Numbered from the stretch's first letter, positions 16,041 to 25,070 are shown. The stretch is DNA of 64,000 nt from Paenibacillus sp. FSL H7-0737 (GCF_000758545.1 NZ_CP009279.1:3658001-3722000); one strand, 5' to 3'. Numbers and translations: made by a program. Notes: generated by a model from the letters alone, not told the origin.

Positions 16041-16413
16041 AACAATTTCGTTAATCTTTCAATATAACAAAAACTGATCGTATGGATCGTCGTTCCGTCT
16101 GAAATCCAACTTCTTAATAACTTCAGAAGTTGCATATCTTCAAAATTCCAACAATATTGAAGCGACACGCAGAAGTTACCACACGGATTAAATCTAAAAA
16201 GCCTTTTTATCAATCCTACACTATCAATGTGTATACATAATAAAGATAGATTGTACAAAGATAACTAAACTATCCTGCCAGTTAGCTTAATGATCATCAT
16301 CAGTCTATTACTCTATTTACTCAGCCTTCTGTTCCTCATTCAAAATAATCCCCTCCACTTTTTTTGTAATTCATATTAACTAAAAGAAGAAGGTTAGTCA
16401 GGAAATCACCTTT
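16041..16413. other. Intergenic gap between minor head gene and ECF cassette
   Basis: AT-rich, with no gene having a ribosome site. It contains a CAGTTAGCTTAATG sequence near 16282 similar to GTTAGCTTAA at about 13982, on the other side of the ECF pair. Confidence 0.4.
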
Positions 16414-17244
16414 TCATTTCAATACAGATTGCATCGTGCATCGACATTTGATAATTTCCTCGGCACGTCCAGATGGATCTCCGGGGAACATCAGCTTGCT
16501 TTTACCGACTTCATAAGGCTTATCCAACGGTTGCACCTGGCCGTTGGCCTTACGGTGTGTCTTCCGGGTGCGATCCCCCTTGGAAGACCTCCATTTCTTC
16601 CCAGTTACCACCTCGGACTGTTTCCAGCCCTCCAGCTTACCACCATTGGCAGCAGCCGTGCTCATTGTGCGAGAAACGGTAATGGCCCTTTCCATATTGA
16701 ATGGGCCGGCATCACCTTTGGCGGCTGCTGCACTGATCTCACGTACCAGCAACGCCCGCTCAGAAGGGGTCTTTCCCTCCTTAATAGCTTTCTGAAAAGC
16801 CCGGGTCATGACATCCTTGCTGGTCCCGTTCATGTCAGGTACCAGCTTCTTGAGGTTCTTCGCAAAACGGGATGCAGCTTTGTTCTTGGTGGACCAGGTC
16901 TTGTCGTTGTTCAGCACTGTCAGCTCAGATTCACCTGCCAAGTGAAACAGCGGCGTGAAGGAATCATATACCGCCTGTTCAAACTGGACAGTGAACAAAT
17001 CACCGGACTGTACGGACTGTATAACCTTGCCCAGTTCCCCGATATCAAGCAGCAGCTCCTCACTGAGTTCCAGAATCGCATCATGCAGCGCCTTCCCCTG
17101 AAGCTCAAGAATCTCAACAATCCGATTCTCTCCTTGCTTGTAGAGTTCTTCCAGCACCGCGCGCTCTGCATTGGTCAGTTCCAAGCTGTCTAGAAACTCA
17201 GTGTCGTCCGCTTTGGCGATGAGCTCCCAGCATTCCTTACACAT
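16414..17244 (-). CDS. Minor head protein, SPP1 gp7/Mu F family
   Basis: 276 residues. The C-terminal motif region, KGDRTRKTHRKANGQVQPLD followed by KLMFPGDPSGRAEEIIKCRC, is the diagnostic Phage_Mu_F/gp7 signature (His, conserved GD/P and CxC). The N-terminal part is helical. These proteins are delivered into the prohead and help DNA exit. It overlaps the portal gene by eight bases. Normally the protease gene follows directly; here the ECF cassette separates them. Confidence 0.85.
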   Translation of the reverse strand: MCKECWELIAKADDTEFLDSLELTNAERAVLEELYKQGENRIVEILELQGKALHDAILELSEELLLDIGELGKVIQSVQSGDLFTVQFEQAVYDSFTPLFHLAGESELTVLNNDKTWSTKNKAASRFAKNLKKLVPDMNGTSKDVMTRAFQKAIKEGKTPSERALLVREISAAAAKGDAGPFNMERAITVSRTMSTAAANGGKLEGWKQSEVVTGKKWRSSKGDRTRKTHRKANGQVQPLDKPYEVGKSKLMFPGDPSGRAEEIIKCRCTMQSVLK

Positions 17245-18715
17245 GGCCAGTTACCTCATCATGGCTCTGGCGAAGCAGACGCTTAGCAATTGTGGATACC
17301 TGCTCCTGCAGATCATTCACATCGGAGTCAGGTTCTGGCACAGTTAATGCATGCTGACTATTAATCAGTTGAGCAATCGGTGTATCCAAATATTCATCAG
17401 TGTATTTTGACTCATCGACCGTTGTATCAAGTACCTCTTCAGCGATCGGGATTAAATCTCTGATCAACATAATACCGCGGTCTGCGATAAAGTCCAGCAG
17501 CGCCTTGCGGTCTTCCGGATCAATAATACGCGGTCCACGTAAAGTCGCCCGTACGCGGAAGATGCCCATGGCAGGGAATAGGCGTTTATTAAAGATCTCG
17601 TCCATGATCCACTTGCGGTACGGTTCAAAGACCTGTTCCTCTGCAAATCGCAGTGCAGCTTGCGCCGTTGCACGGTTGTAATCGGAACTCTGACCAACCA
17701 GGATTGGGGGCAATCGGAACGAGGATAGGATATCAGCTTTCTTGTCCTTCCCGTATTCCAAGAACAAGGCATCTTGCTGTAATAGATCATTCAGTTTGTC
17801 CAGCTTAATAGACACCTTTTCGACTTTCTCATCTAGCGGTCCACCAGTCTCTTCCCCGATGGCTTCCAGATAAAGAATGCCTCCTTGGGACTGCGAACCT
17901 TTTACATTCTTCAGCAGCTCCATCGATTGCTTGGTCAGTCGTCCGTTGGTCACCGTTAGCAGCATGGAAAGCATTCGGCCGTTACTGAAATAAGAAACAT
18001 TGAGTTCCTCCGCCTCTCGACTACCAACCACTCCAGGTGCATTCCCAAACCAGCGCGGTTCACCATAAGGACCATCATTTCCTAACTTTAAGGGAATGAT
18101 CTGGTTCCCTTGACCCTCGGTTCCAAACGGCCGAAACCATACCACAGACTGCCCTCTCTTCATGGCATACTTCCGGGCATAGATATCTTGGGAGAATTCC
18201 TCGATCTTCTTCGATGACCGGATCAGCCGCTTACGCTTGATCGTCACCTTATCTGTCTCCCGTTTACAACGAACGAATTTCGGATTGATTCGGTAGAGTG
18301 TCGGGAACTCACTGCCGGCAGGCCAGGCCACCTCAACATTTGCATTCCCGCTGCTCTCGATGTCCTCAATCAAGGAGCCGATAATCTCATCCGGCGTATC
18401 CTCAAGGTTACAGGTCTCCAAGAACTTATCAGCCTTGTTCCACTCCTCCTGCGCGGTCTGATCACTCTCACCAGGGAGGTACTCCAAAGCAATACCATAT
18501 CCAGCAATGTTTCGCTTGTATGCCTCGATGCACTGCGGAATGATGTTACTGTTCTTGACCAACAGTTTGCAGGAGGCAGGGTCATTGCCTGGTGGAAACG
18601 GAAGCAGCCCGTGCTGATCGTATAGGTTTTCAAAGCTATCCGATAGCTGTGCACTCGAGGGGATATGCCTTTCCTCTGCTTTTGATATTTGAAACCACTG
18701 TGCCTCGCCACTCAT
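17237..18715 (-). CDS. Portal protein, XkdE-like
   Basis: 492 residues of the PBSX portal type. It includes QCIEAYKRNIAGYGIALEYL near the N-terminus, the YRINPKFVRCKR core strand, FSNGRMLSMLLTVTNGRLTK and the helical QDALFLEYGKDKKADILSSF followed by RLPPILVGQSSDYNRATAQA, the usual portal stem/wing pattern. It forms the dodecameric gate for DNA packaging. It begins three bases after the large terminase stop. Confidence 0.9.
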   Translation of the reverse strand: MSGEAQWFQISKAEERHIPSSAQLSDSFENLYDQHGLLPFPPGNDPASCKLLVKNSNIIPQCIEAYKRNIAGYGIALEYLPGESDQTAQEEWNKADKFLETCNLEDTPDEIIGSLIEDIESSGNANVEVAWPAGSEFPTLYRINPKFVRCKRETDKVTIKRKRLIRSSKKIEEFSQDIYARKYAMKRGQSVVWFRPFGTEGQGNQIIPLKLGNDGPYGEPRWFGNAPGVVGSREAEELNVSYFSNGRMLSMLLTVTNGRLTKQSMELLKNVKGSQSQGGILYLEAIGEETGGPLDEKVEKVSIKLDKLNDLLQQDALFLEYGKDKKADILSSFRLPPILVGQSSDYNRATAQAALRFAEEQVFEPYRKWIMDEIFNKRLFPAMGIFRVRATLRGPRIIDPEDRKALLDFIADRGIMLIRDLIPIAEEVLDTTVDESKYTDEYLDTPIAQLINSQHALTVPEPDSDVNDLQEQVSTIAKRLLRQSHDEVTGHV

Positions 18716-18718
18716 GCC

Positions 18719-20035
18719 TTACACCCACCCCACATCATGATCAGATCGCTCCTCTCTCTCTTTTTTACGTTGCTTCACACGCTGCAACAGATAATCCGTA
18801 TGGATACCGTATCGGCGTGCATCACAGGTATGGTCGTTTTGCTTAATAGGCTTGTCTTCGCCCCGTTCAGCAGCCTTTTCATCCCATACGTAAGACACCA
18901 ACTCCTGAAGCGAATTGGTGTTATCAGCACAGATATAAAGTTCATTATTCTGAAATCGGTTAGATACCGTCTGAATACCATCTAGTACAGTATTCACAGC
19001 AGCTCGGATATTGTTAATACCGCGCTTCTTCAACTCAATAATAAAAGCCTTTGCTGATGGGTCGATGAAGATTGAATACTCATCACCATCAAGAAAGGCC
19101 TCAAGGTAATCCGCATATTCACCATTCGTTTTCTCACCCTTATGGCGGATATTGTGGTAATACTCATCCAGTTCATAATAGACATTCCCGTTGACCCCGT
19201 ATTTTAGGAATGCTGTCGGGTTGTTAGCCCCATAGTCGATACAAATGAACTTTCGATCAAACTTGGACGGAAACCAGTCCCGCGGCTTTTTGTGAATCGC
19301 ATCATTAAACTTGGAGAAGATTACCCCTTCAGCCATGACCCAAAGCCCTAAGATGTACCGCTGATAGAAGATCCCGCTGTACATGCGACGGTACCGCTCA
19401 CGCACCCGCTCGGAAAGAGAGAGATTATCCTCCATTGTAAAATGTAGGTGCAGTGCGTGCTTCTTCTGCAACTGTTCCAGCCATTCCTTTTTGAACCAAT
19501 GATAAGGTCCTGCGGGGTTGCAGTTGAACCAGAGCTTTGCACCATCTACGGAACAACGAGCAGTCGCTTGATCAACAAAAGACTTCGGCATGAGTGCCAC
19601 TTCATCGAAGAACATCCCGGCCAGCGTTATCCCGGCGATTAGATCCTGAGAACTTTCATCGCGTCCACCAAATAAAAAGAACCGGTTGCTTATTAAGCCC
19701 CGGGTCACAGTCAAAACATTTTCAGATCTATTATCATGAACATGATACCCACGGCTGGCCAACATGCGTTTCAGTGGACCGACTACGTTACGCCGGAGCG
19801 CACCGATGGTCTTCCCTGACATGCCGAACTGTTCTCCTCGGAAGGTGTCCATCCCCCATGCTATAAAGGAGAATGACATGCAGACCGTCTTACCGGCGCG
19901 GACCGAACCATCACAGATGATTGCGTCTTTATCGTGGTGTGGGCTTTCAGGTGTCCACCATGTCAGCACTTTAAGCTGCTTATTCGAGAAAGGGGACCAC
20001 TTGAACGCCGCTGGTTTGAGTTTAAGCTTCGCCAT
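18719..20035 (-). CDS. Terminase large subunit, XtmB-like
   Basis: 438 residues. The Walker A region is CDGSVRAGKTVCMSFSF at about 42-58 and Walker B is LAGMFFDEVALMPKSFVD. The C-terminal RNase H-like nuclease has FICIDYGANNPTAF and DEYSIFIDPSAKAF with acidic residues in the expected places. It powers and cuts DNA during packaging. It overlaps the small subunit by 14 bases. Confidence 0.92.
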   Translation of the reverse strand: MAKLKLKPAAFKWSPFSNKQLKVLTWWTPESPHHDKDAIICDGSVRAGKTVCMSFSFIAWGMDTFRGEQFGMSGKTIGALRRNVVGPLKRMLASRGYHVHDNRSENVLTVTRGLISNRFFLFGGRDESSQDLIAGITLAGMFFDEVALMPKSFVDQATARCSVDGAKLWFNCNPAGPYHWFKKEWLEQLQKKHALHLHFTMEDNLSLSERVRERYRRMYSGIFYQRYILGLWVMAEGVIFSKFNDAIHKKPRDWFPSKFDRKFICIDYGANNPTAFLKYGVNGNVYYELDEYYHNIRHKGEKTNGEYADYLEAFLDGDEYSIFIDPSAKAFIIELKKRGINNIRAAVNTVLDGIQTVSNRFQNNELYICADNTNSLQELVSYVWDEKAAERGEDKPIKQNDHTCDARRYGIHTDYLLQRVKQRKKEREERSDHDVGWV

Positions 20036-20927
20036 CGTCGCTCCACACCCCCGCTGCCATGCCTTTCAGCGCATCGATAAAACCATCATCCTCAAAGGCT
20101 TCCTTACCTCCACCACCGCGCAACATTTGCAGCTCATACTCCATGGTTTCTATGCGGATACGCTTCTCGTCGTCGATCAATCGATTTTTGAGTTCAATGG
20201 CCCGAATCTTCTTATCCTGGATGCGGGTCAAGGCCTCCTCCAGCTTTACGATGTCGTCTATCTTGCGGAAACCCTTCTCCTCAATCTTCGACTCCATCAT
20301 TTCATTTCGACTGTGTGGGATCTTCTTCGTAATGCCGGTCTTCTCATCATAGATCTCCGCGACTTCCTTGATGGCCTTCATCTCGTAGAGCACACTGCGC
20401 TCGGTCTCGGATAACCCATCCATCAGGGATTTGATCCGGTGCATCATGCGGCGCTCACGGATCGCTAGGAGGTAAAGAGACTCATTCGCTTGATTGATCG
20501 GGTCAGTGTCCACCTGATCAATGAGCTGCTGCTCCGTTTCGGTCAGGGTATCCAACCAGATAGTTTCATGCTCACCAGTAGTAACGGCCTTTTTATTACC
20601 GACTGGCCCGCCAGCACCACCGCTGTTTCCCTTGGCGTTTTTATTGCCAGTGGGAGCCCCGCCTCGATTACCGACTGCGTTTCTGTTCCCTTTGGGAGCA
20701 CCGCGATTTGGAACGTTCCCTTTCATTTCAACTGGAACGCTCCCTTTAGATTCAGGTGGAACGTTCCCTTTGAGTTCCTCTTCCCAATGGTCAATTGACT
20801 TCCATTTACGCACCTTATTTTCGCCAACAAAAAGAGCGGCGGCGATGTCCTTAAGCTTCATCGTCCCGCCGTTCTCGAGCCACATCTGCTTTGCCTTATC
20901 CCGTTCGGGACTACGTTCTCTAGCCAT
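20022..20927 (-). CDS. Terminase small subunit, XtmA-like, with repeat linker
   Basis: 301 residues from the ATG at 20927 (a GTG at 20942 is possible). The N-terminal helix-turn-helix domain MARERSPERDKAKQMWLENG with MKLKDIAAALFVGENKVRKW is the PBSX terminase signature and binds the packaging site. It is followed by a low-complexity linker of three 8-residue KGNVPPES-like repeats and GAPKGNRNAVGN-like units, then a helical oligomerisation and large-subunit-binding region. It is the first gene of the packaging operon. Confidence 0.85.
   Translation of the reverse strand: MARERSPERDKAKQMWLENGGTMKLKDIAAALFVGENKVRKWKSIDHWEEELKGNVPPESKGSVPVEMKGNVPNRGAPKGNRNAVGNRGGAPTGNKNAKGNSGGAGGPVGNKKAVTTGEHETIWLDTLTETEQQLIDQVDTDPINQANESLYLLAIRERRMMHRIKSLMDGLSETERSVLYEMKAIKEVAEIYDEKTGITKKIPHSRNEMMESKIEEKGFRKIDDIVKLEEALTRIQDKKIRAIELKNRLIDDEKRIRIETMEYELQMLRGGGGKEAFEDDGFIDALKGMAAGVWSDDGEA
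20710..20781 (+). repeat. Three tandem 24-bp repeats inside the small terminase gene
   Basis: Units begin at 20710, 20734 and 20758 with GGAACGTTCCCTTT or GGAACGCTCCCTTT, exactly 24 bases apart, encoding the 8-residue repeats in frame. GGAACGTTCC is itself palindromic. Confidence 0.8.
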
Positions 20928-21033
20928 GCTACATGTCACCACCCCCGATAAAAATTTGTTTACCTTAAAGGGTTCAGTCTATTTTCATAGAAATAAACTA
21001 TACTTTGATAAAATTGTGTTAGGAGATTTAGAA

Positions 21034-21678
21034 ATGAGCGAATATTATCCACCAATGCATTTAAAAGAATCCTTTCATTGCATATTTTGCAACGTATACA
21101 CTACTCATGAATGGATTAGAACTTACCGTCAAGTCCCAATGGGATATAGTCAACTATCTGAACTCTATGTCTGTATGTGCAAACATTGCAATAAAAAATC
21201 TTATTGGCATGATGAAAAAATGATTTTACCCTCATCTGCCGGTGCTCCTAATCCTCATGAAGACATGCCAGTTGTGTTGATAGATGACTACTTGGAAGCT
21301 AAAGGAATTGTTAATCTTTCCCCAAGGGGCTCTACAGCACTTTTAAGACTTGTTTTGCAAAAGCTGATGATTGAGCTCGGAGAATCAGGAAAAGACATCA
21401 ATAAAGATATTGGATCTCTAGTTAATAAAGGTCTCCCTGAAGAAATCCAACAGGCTCTGGACATTGTCCGTGTTATCGGTAATGAGTCTGTTCATCCCGG
21501 CGAACTTGATCTTCGGGATGATCTAGAAACTGCTTTACAACTCTTTGAACTAATCAATTTTATTATTGAAGAACGTATTTCACGCAAAAAGCGGATTTCT
21601 TCACTCTTTTCCCGTTTACCTGAGGCAAAACTGAAAGGTATTGAAGTTCGTGATAAGGACAAGCCAGTAACCACCTAA
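21034..21678 (+). CDS. DUF4145 (HEPN-like) cargo protein with zinc ribbon
   Basis: 214 residues from an ATG after TAGGAGATTTAGAA; longer open sequence upstream is antisense to the terminase gene. The N-terminal part has paired cysteines C16/C19 and C49/C52 (FHCIFCN and CKHCNKK), a zinc ribbon. The C-terminal part has the DUF4145 signature DIVRVIGNESVHPGEL with Arg and His eight positions apart, related to HEPN domains. It is on the opposite strand to the late operon and converges with the next small gene with a four-base overlap. DUF4145 domains are frequent in restriction and defence loci; the activity here is inferred only. Confidence 0.75.
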   Translation: MSEYYPPMHLKESFHCIFCNVYTTHEWIRTYRQVPMGYSQLSELYVCMCKHCNKKSYWHDEKMILPSSAGAPNPHEDMPVVLIDDYLEAKGIVNLSPRGSTALLRLVLQKLMIELGESGKDINKDIGSLVNKGLPEEIQQALDIVRVIGNESVHPGELDLRDDLETALQLFELINFIIEERISRKKRISSLFSRLPEAKLKGIEVRDKDKPVTT

Positions 21679-21884
21679 AGCTCATCCTTCTGTAACTCAA
21701 TATCTATCTCAATCAGCTTCTTCAGGTCGTCCACCGTCTTGATTTCAATTCGACCATCCTGGAAGTCCTTGACCCATTTAGCTATGCCGGCTTTAATAAT
21801 TTTACGATACTGCGCCTTGCTCTCCAGGATACCGGCCATAACTTCAAGCTCATGCTGCAATAAAATTTCATCTTGTGTTCCCAT
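21675..21884 (-). CDS. Small helical phage protein
   Basis: 69 residues beginning MGTQDEILLQHELEVMAGIL and ending with two more amphipathic helices (TVDDLKKLIEIDIELQKDEL). The sequence fits a small phage accessory protein encoded just before the terminase genes. The function is unknown. Its stop codon overlaps the end of the convergent DUF4145 gene. Confidence 0.6.
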   Translation of the reverse strand: MGTQDEILLQHELEVMAGILESKAQYRKIIKAGIAKWVKDFQDGRIEIKTVDDLKKLIEIDIELQKDEL

Positions 21885-21920
21885 TTACGTACCCCTCGAC
21901 TTTCCGTTATGATGGAATGC

Positions 21921-22020
21921 GAGACAGCGGATGTCTGAGAATGCCACGCGTGGCGCGCCGCTGTCTCAGCCGGGGGATACCCTGGGTGATGGGGAGGACG
22001 TTAACGCGTCCTCCTTTTAT
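21921..22020 (+). other. Strongly structured noncoding segment upstream of the packaging genes
   Basis: GAGACAGCGG (21921-21930) pairs perfectly with CCGCTGTCTC (21958-21967) around an inner palindromic CCACGCGTGG. It is followed by GGAGGACG/CGTCCTCC (21993-22014) and TTTTATTTT. On the plus strand this has the shape of a small structured RNA ending in a terminator; it could instead be a packaging (cos/pac) or regulatory site. Confidence 0.55.
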
Positions 22021-22080
22021 TTTGGGCAAAAGAAAACCACCTAGTATAAAGAGGTGGTTAGAAAGCAATTGCAGCAGTTA

Positions 22081-23208
22081 TCAAATTCCAAATAACTCTT
22101 TCAGCATCTGACTCAGCTTTTTAAAATAAGCTTGATAGTGATCTTCTTTTGTTGTATTTGTAACATCAACTGATGATGTCACTGTTTTTTGTAAAGGACC
22201 CGAAACACCCATCGCCAAATGGCGATTTGCCAATGTATAGGCGATATTTAAAACTAGATCCAATCTTGAAAACCATACACTTGTTCCATACTTAGGTCCA
22301 TCAGGATACCCAGCGATTAAAGGTGCTAACGAAAAACTCCCTGTTTCAGTAAAGGCATTTGCAGGTAATGCAGCCGCCATACATAACCATTTTGAGAAGA
22401 TTTTATTATTTCTGTTCTCACTCAATAACTTTTGAGAAGCGGAAGCAAGAGTAAAACATCCTAATGAATGTGTAACAGCAAAACCAAGAGCAGTAGGTAC
22501 TTCTTGTTTAATTCTCTTTAGGAAGGGGAAGATATAATCGCCTGTCAATGAAGCACGTCTTTCCAATTCTCTCCAAAATACACCGAGAACTAAAGGTTCC
22601 AAATCTCCTCCTGGTATCATTCCTAATAATAATTCGATAGCTGCTCGAATTATTGAATCACTTTCATCAGTTAACTCTGTATCATAACTTACAAGATAAA
22701 TATCATGATCTGCATAACGACTATCGCTAAATACATCAACATGATCTTCAAAGTCCCTATAAAAAGAATAGGCATCGTCAAGCGAAGCATTATAACCCAT
22801 TCCATGAACCAAAATACTTGGATACTTATTCTTTGGAAAGACATGGCTTGCAATATCAATTTTTTTGGCTCCTACTGAGGACTTGGGATTAGGCAAATGA
22901 TAAATAGCTGGTTCTGGAGATCTTCTAATATCATTCTTGACCATATGCCAAACTGTTTCGATTATTTCTTGCTCGACGTAGTTACTTCTTATTAACACCC
23001 TTAAAGCAGCGGTGTGATACTCGATTGTTCGTTCCATAACCCGAATCCTTATTTTATCTAAAGAAGCTAAGCACTGGCTAATATTACCTAAAGAATCAGT
23101 TATATCACCTATCGTATTCTTATAAAATTGATCCGCCATTTGCCCAACGTCTCTCACTGCACCTTTAGCTTCGTTTGACCACTTCCCTAGTGATCCGCCA
23201 ATTTTCAT
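22081..23208 (-). CDS. Alpha/beta-hydrolase-like prophage cargo
   Basis: 375 residues. The first 110 are helical (LGKWSNEAKGAVRDVGQMAD). From about 130 there is an alpha/beta-hydrolase pattern: PSILVHGMGYN (oxyanion loop, HGxG-like), then TALGFAVTHSLGCFTLAS with a THSLG nucleophile elbow (Ser248, with Thr in place of the usual first Gly), and late Asp and His residues. A lipase or esterase activity is plausible. It is AT-rich and unlike the neighbouring phage genes, so it is probably cargo. Not a known phage structural protein. Confidence 0.6.
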   Translation of the reverse strand: MKIGGSLGKWSNEAKGAVRDVGQMADQFYKNTIGDITDSLGNISQCLASLDKIRIRVMERTIEYHTAALRVLIRSNYVEQEIIETVWHMVKNDIRRSPEPAIYHLPNPKSSVGAKKIDIASHVFPKNKYPSILVHGMGYNASLDDAYSFYRDFEDHVDVFSDSRYADHDIYLVSYDTELTDESDSIIRAAIELLLGMIPGGDLEPLVLGVFWRELERRASLTGDYIFPFLKRIKQEVPTALGFAVTHSLGCFTLASASQKLLSENRNNKIFSKWLCMAAALPANAFTETGSFSLAPLIAGYPDGPKYGTSVWFSRLDLVLNIAYTLANRHLAMGVSGPLQKTVTSSVDVTNTTKEDHYQAYFKKLSQMLKELFGI

Positions 23209-23302
23209 TCATTAACCCTCCTTAATAAATTTCACTGTGGTTAATGTTTAACTGATGAAATTAAAATATTCATTCTAATGCCTTTGAGCTAAAAATCTTA
23301 CT

Positions 23303-24337
23303 TTATCTGTTTAACCATTGAACTATTAATTCCTTAGCAATTCGCTTCATCATCAATGGTGGTACACTCATGCCACATACATATTGCACATTAGCATCCA
23401 TAAAATTATAGTCGGCCGGAAAAGTCTGCATACGAATAGCATCCATATCGCTGATGTGTCGCGGTTGATCCGTCCGTAAAAACACAGATGAACTGGCTAG
23501 AGTGTTCGCTACCTTCTGATCTTTTAGTAGGATCGTATTGAAGTTGCTTATTTTCCCTTCTTCTCGTTCAGTCACATCGCCCATATTCAAATCTGGTGGA
23601 CGTCGTTTGTGCCAGCGGGTATATGTCTTGCTGTCTGGATTTATCAGAGATCCATCTCCACTACGAATATCTCCATATAGTATAGGCGGCTCGTTGAATT
23701 CCAATTGGAGCGATGGAAGGTTTTGATCCTCCCGAGAAGCGATAAAGAAAAGACGTTCCCTTTTTTGAGGAACGCCCATAGTAGCCGAGTTTAGTAGAAA
23801 GAGTTGTGGATTATACCCAAGCTCTCGAAATCGAGACAAAACCAGACTAACGAACCCACGAGCCTTACCAACCATCATTCCCCGAACGTTCTCAGCGACA
23901 ATTACTCGAGGTCGAAGTTTCTCTGCAACGTCCAAGAAATCGAAGAAAAGATCATCCAGTCGCTGCACTGCCTGTCACTCGCGGAATGCATGCTCCCCAC
24001 CCCACTTGTCCTCTCGATCTCCTGCCATGGAAAACACGCTACAAGGCGGCGAACCATCCAAGATATCTAGGTCAAACAACTCAGGTGGAAGCTCTTGATT
24101 AGGCAACGCCTTGAAATCCTGAATGGGCAACAAAAATGGATACTTCGGCTTATGATTCTGCCGATAGATCCGCATCATCTGTGGGTCGATCTCTACATTG
24201 CCCAGCACCGTGTATCCTGCCAGCTTATATCCCATCGTAGAGCCACCGCCACAGGAGAAGCATGAAAATACCGTTCTCCCATTCTTCGGGACGTTGGAAA
24301 TTTCTGATAGCCGCCAATCCCATGCTGGACGACTCAT
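23303..24337 (-). pseudogene. C5-cytosine DNA methyltransferase with in-frame TGA
   Basis: Two frames in the same register are separated only by a TGA at 23975-23977. The first 120 codons hold the AdoMet region (FSCFSCGGGSTMGYKLAG) and the motif IV catalytic loop GSPPCSVFSMAG (Cys99). After the stop the reading continues QAVQRLDDLFFDFLD, then VIVAENVRGM (motif VI ENV) and MGVPQKRERLFFIA (motif VIII), ending near MKRIAKELIVQWL. Other members have FREGQAVQRLDD-like sequence here, so a GGA to TGA change is likely. UGA followed by C is a leaky context, so some full-length enzyme by readthrough cannot be excluded. Confidence 0.8.
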
Positions 24338-24870
24338 GAGGCACCTTCCTGATCAAAGACAAATCCGCAGCGTGGGCATTTACAATCAAAACGAGATTCA
24401 TCGAATTCACTCAAATCCAGCTCTCGGTTCTGAAAGTCTCCAAGCTGATCGGCAGCCGGCTCAGTGAAATCAGCGATTAACCTCTCGGCTTCTCCTGCAT
24501 CAAAACCGGACAGCGCCAGATCAGCCCCACCCTCTTGCAGCTCACCTAGTAATTGCGCCAGCGCCTCGTCATCCCAGCGACCAGACACTTTATTTAGTGC
24601 CAGATTCAGCATCCGCTCCCGCTCCGGGTCTAGTTTGACTACTGATACAGCCAGCTCTGTGAGACCCTGCTCATTGACCAGCACCTTATATCGCTGATGG
24701 CCACCGACCATGTTGCCAGTCTGCTCATTCCAGACGATCGGGTCAATGTAGCCGAATTCATCCAGGCTGCGGCGAAGCTTCTCGTATTCTGGATCTCCCG
24801 GCTGAAGGTCGACGCGTGGGTTATAGATAGCTGAATTGAGTTGGTCAATCGGTATAATTCTGATGTCCAT
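24334..24870 (-). CDS. ParB/Srx-like protein with C-terminal zinc ribbon
   Basis: 178 residues from an ATG after AAAGGAGGGTCCTT; the longer frame upstream lacks a ribosome site. The N-terminal ParB-like domain is IRIIPIDQLNSAIYNPRVDL with IDPIVWNEQTGNMVGGHQRY (the GGHQR motif). The C-terminus has a CKCPRCGFVFD zinc ribbon. ParB-like proteins of this type are often paired with DNA methyltransferases in phages, and the stop overlaps the methyltransferase start in an ATGA. A role in DNA modification is likely but not defined. Confidence 0.8.
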   Translation of the reverse strand: MDIRIIPIDQLNSAIYNPRVDLQPGDPEYEKLRRSLDEFGYIDPIVWNEQTGNMVGGHQRYKVLVNEQGLTELAVSVVKLDPERERMLNLALNKVSGRWDDEALAQLLGELQEGGADLALSGFDAGEAERLIADFTEPAADQLGDFQNRELDLSEFDESRFDCKCPRCGFVFDQEGAS

Positions 24871-25070
24871 AAGGACCCTCCTTTGAGTTGAGTTGGATTT
24901 GGGATATGGGTATGCAAAGAGAGAGCCGTACAGCAACGCTGTGGCCCTGTCCTGACGCTTTATGCTCTTGTCGCTACATTCGAACACCTAGAACATACTT
25001 GCCTGTAATTGACTTATATAATGTTATATGAGCAAAAGAAAAAGCACCACAATGGGTGCTTTTATTAGAA

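Noticed and set aside
16022..16258. A 78-codon frame next to the ECF gene
   Set aside because: No ribosome site, Cys/Phe-rich composition as in random AT-rich DNA, and it lies over the ECF promoter.
20521..21033. A longer upstream reading of the DUF4145 gene
   Set aside because: It is antisense to the small terminase gene; the ATG at 21034 has its own ribosome site and fits the domain start.
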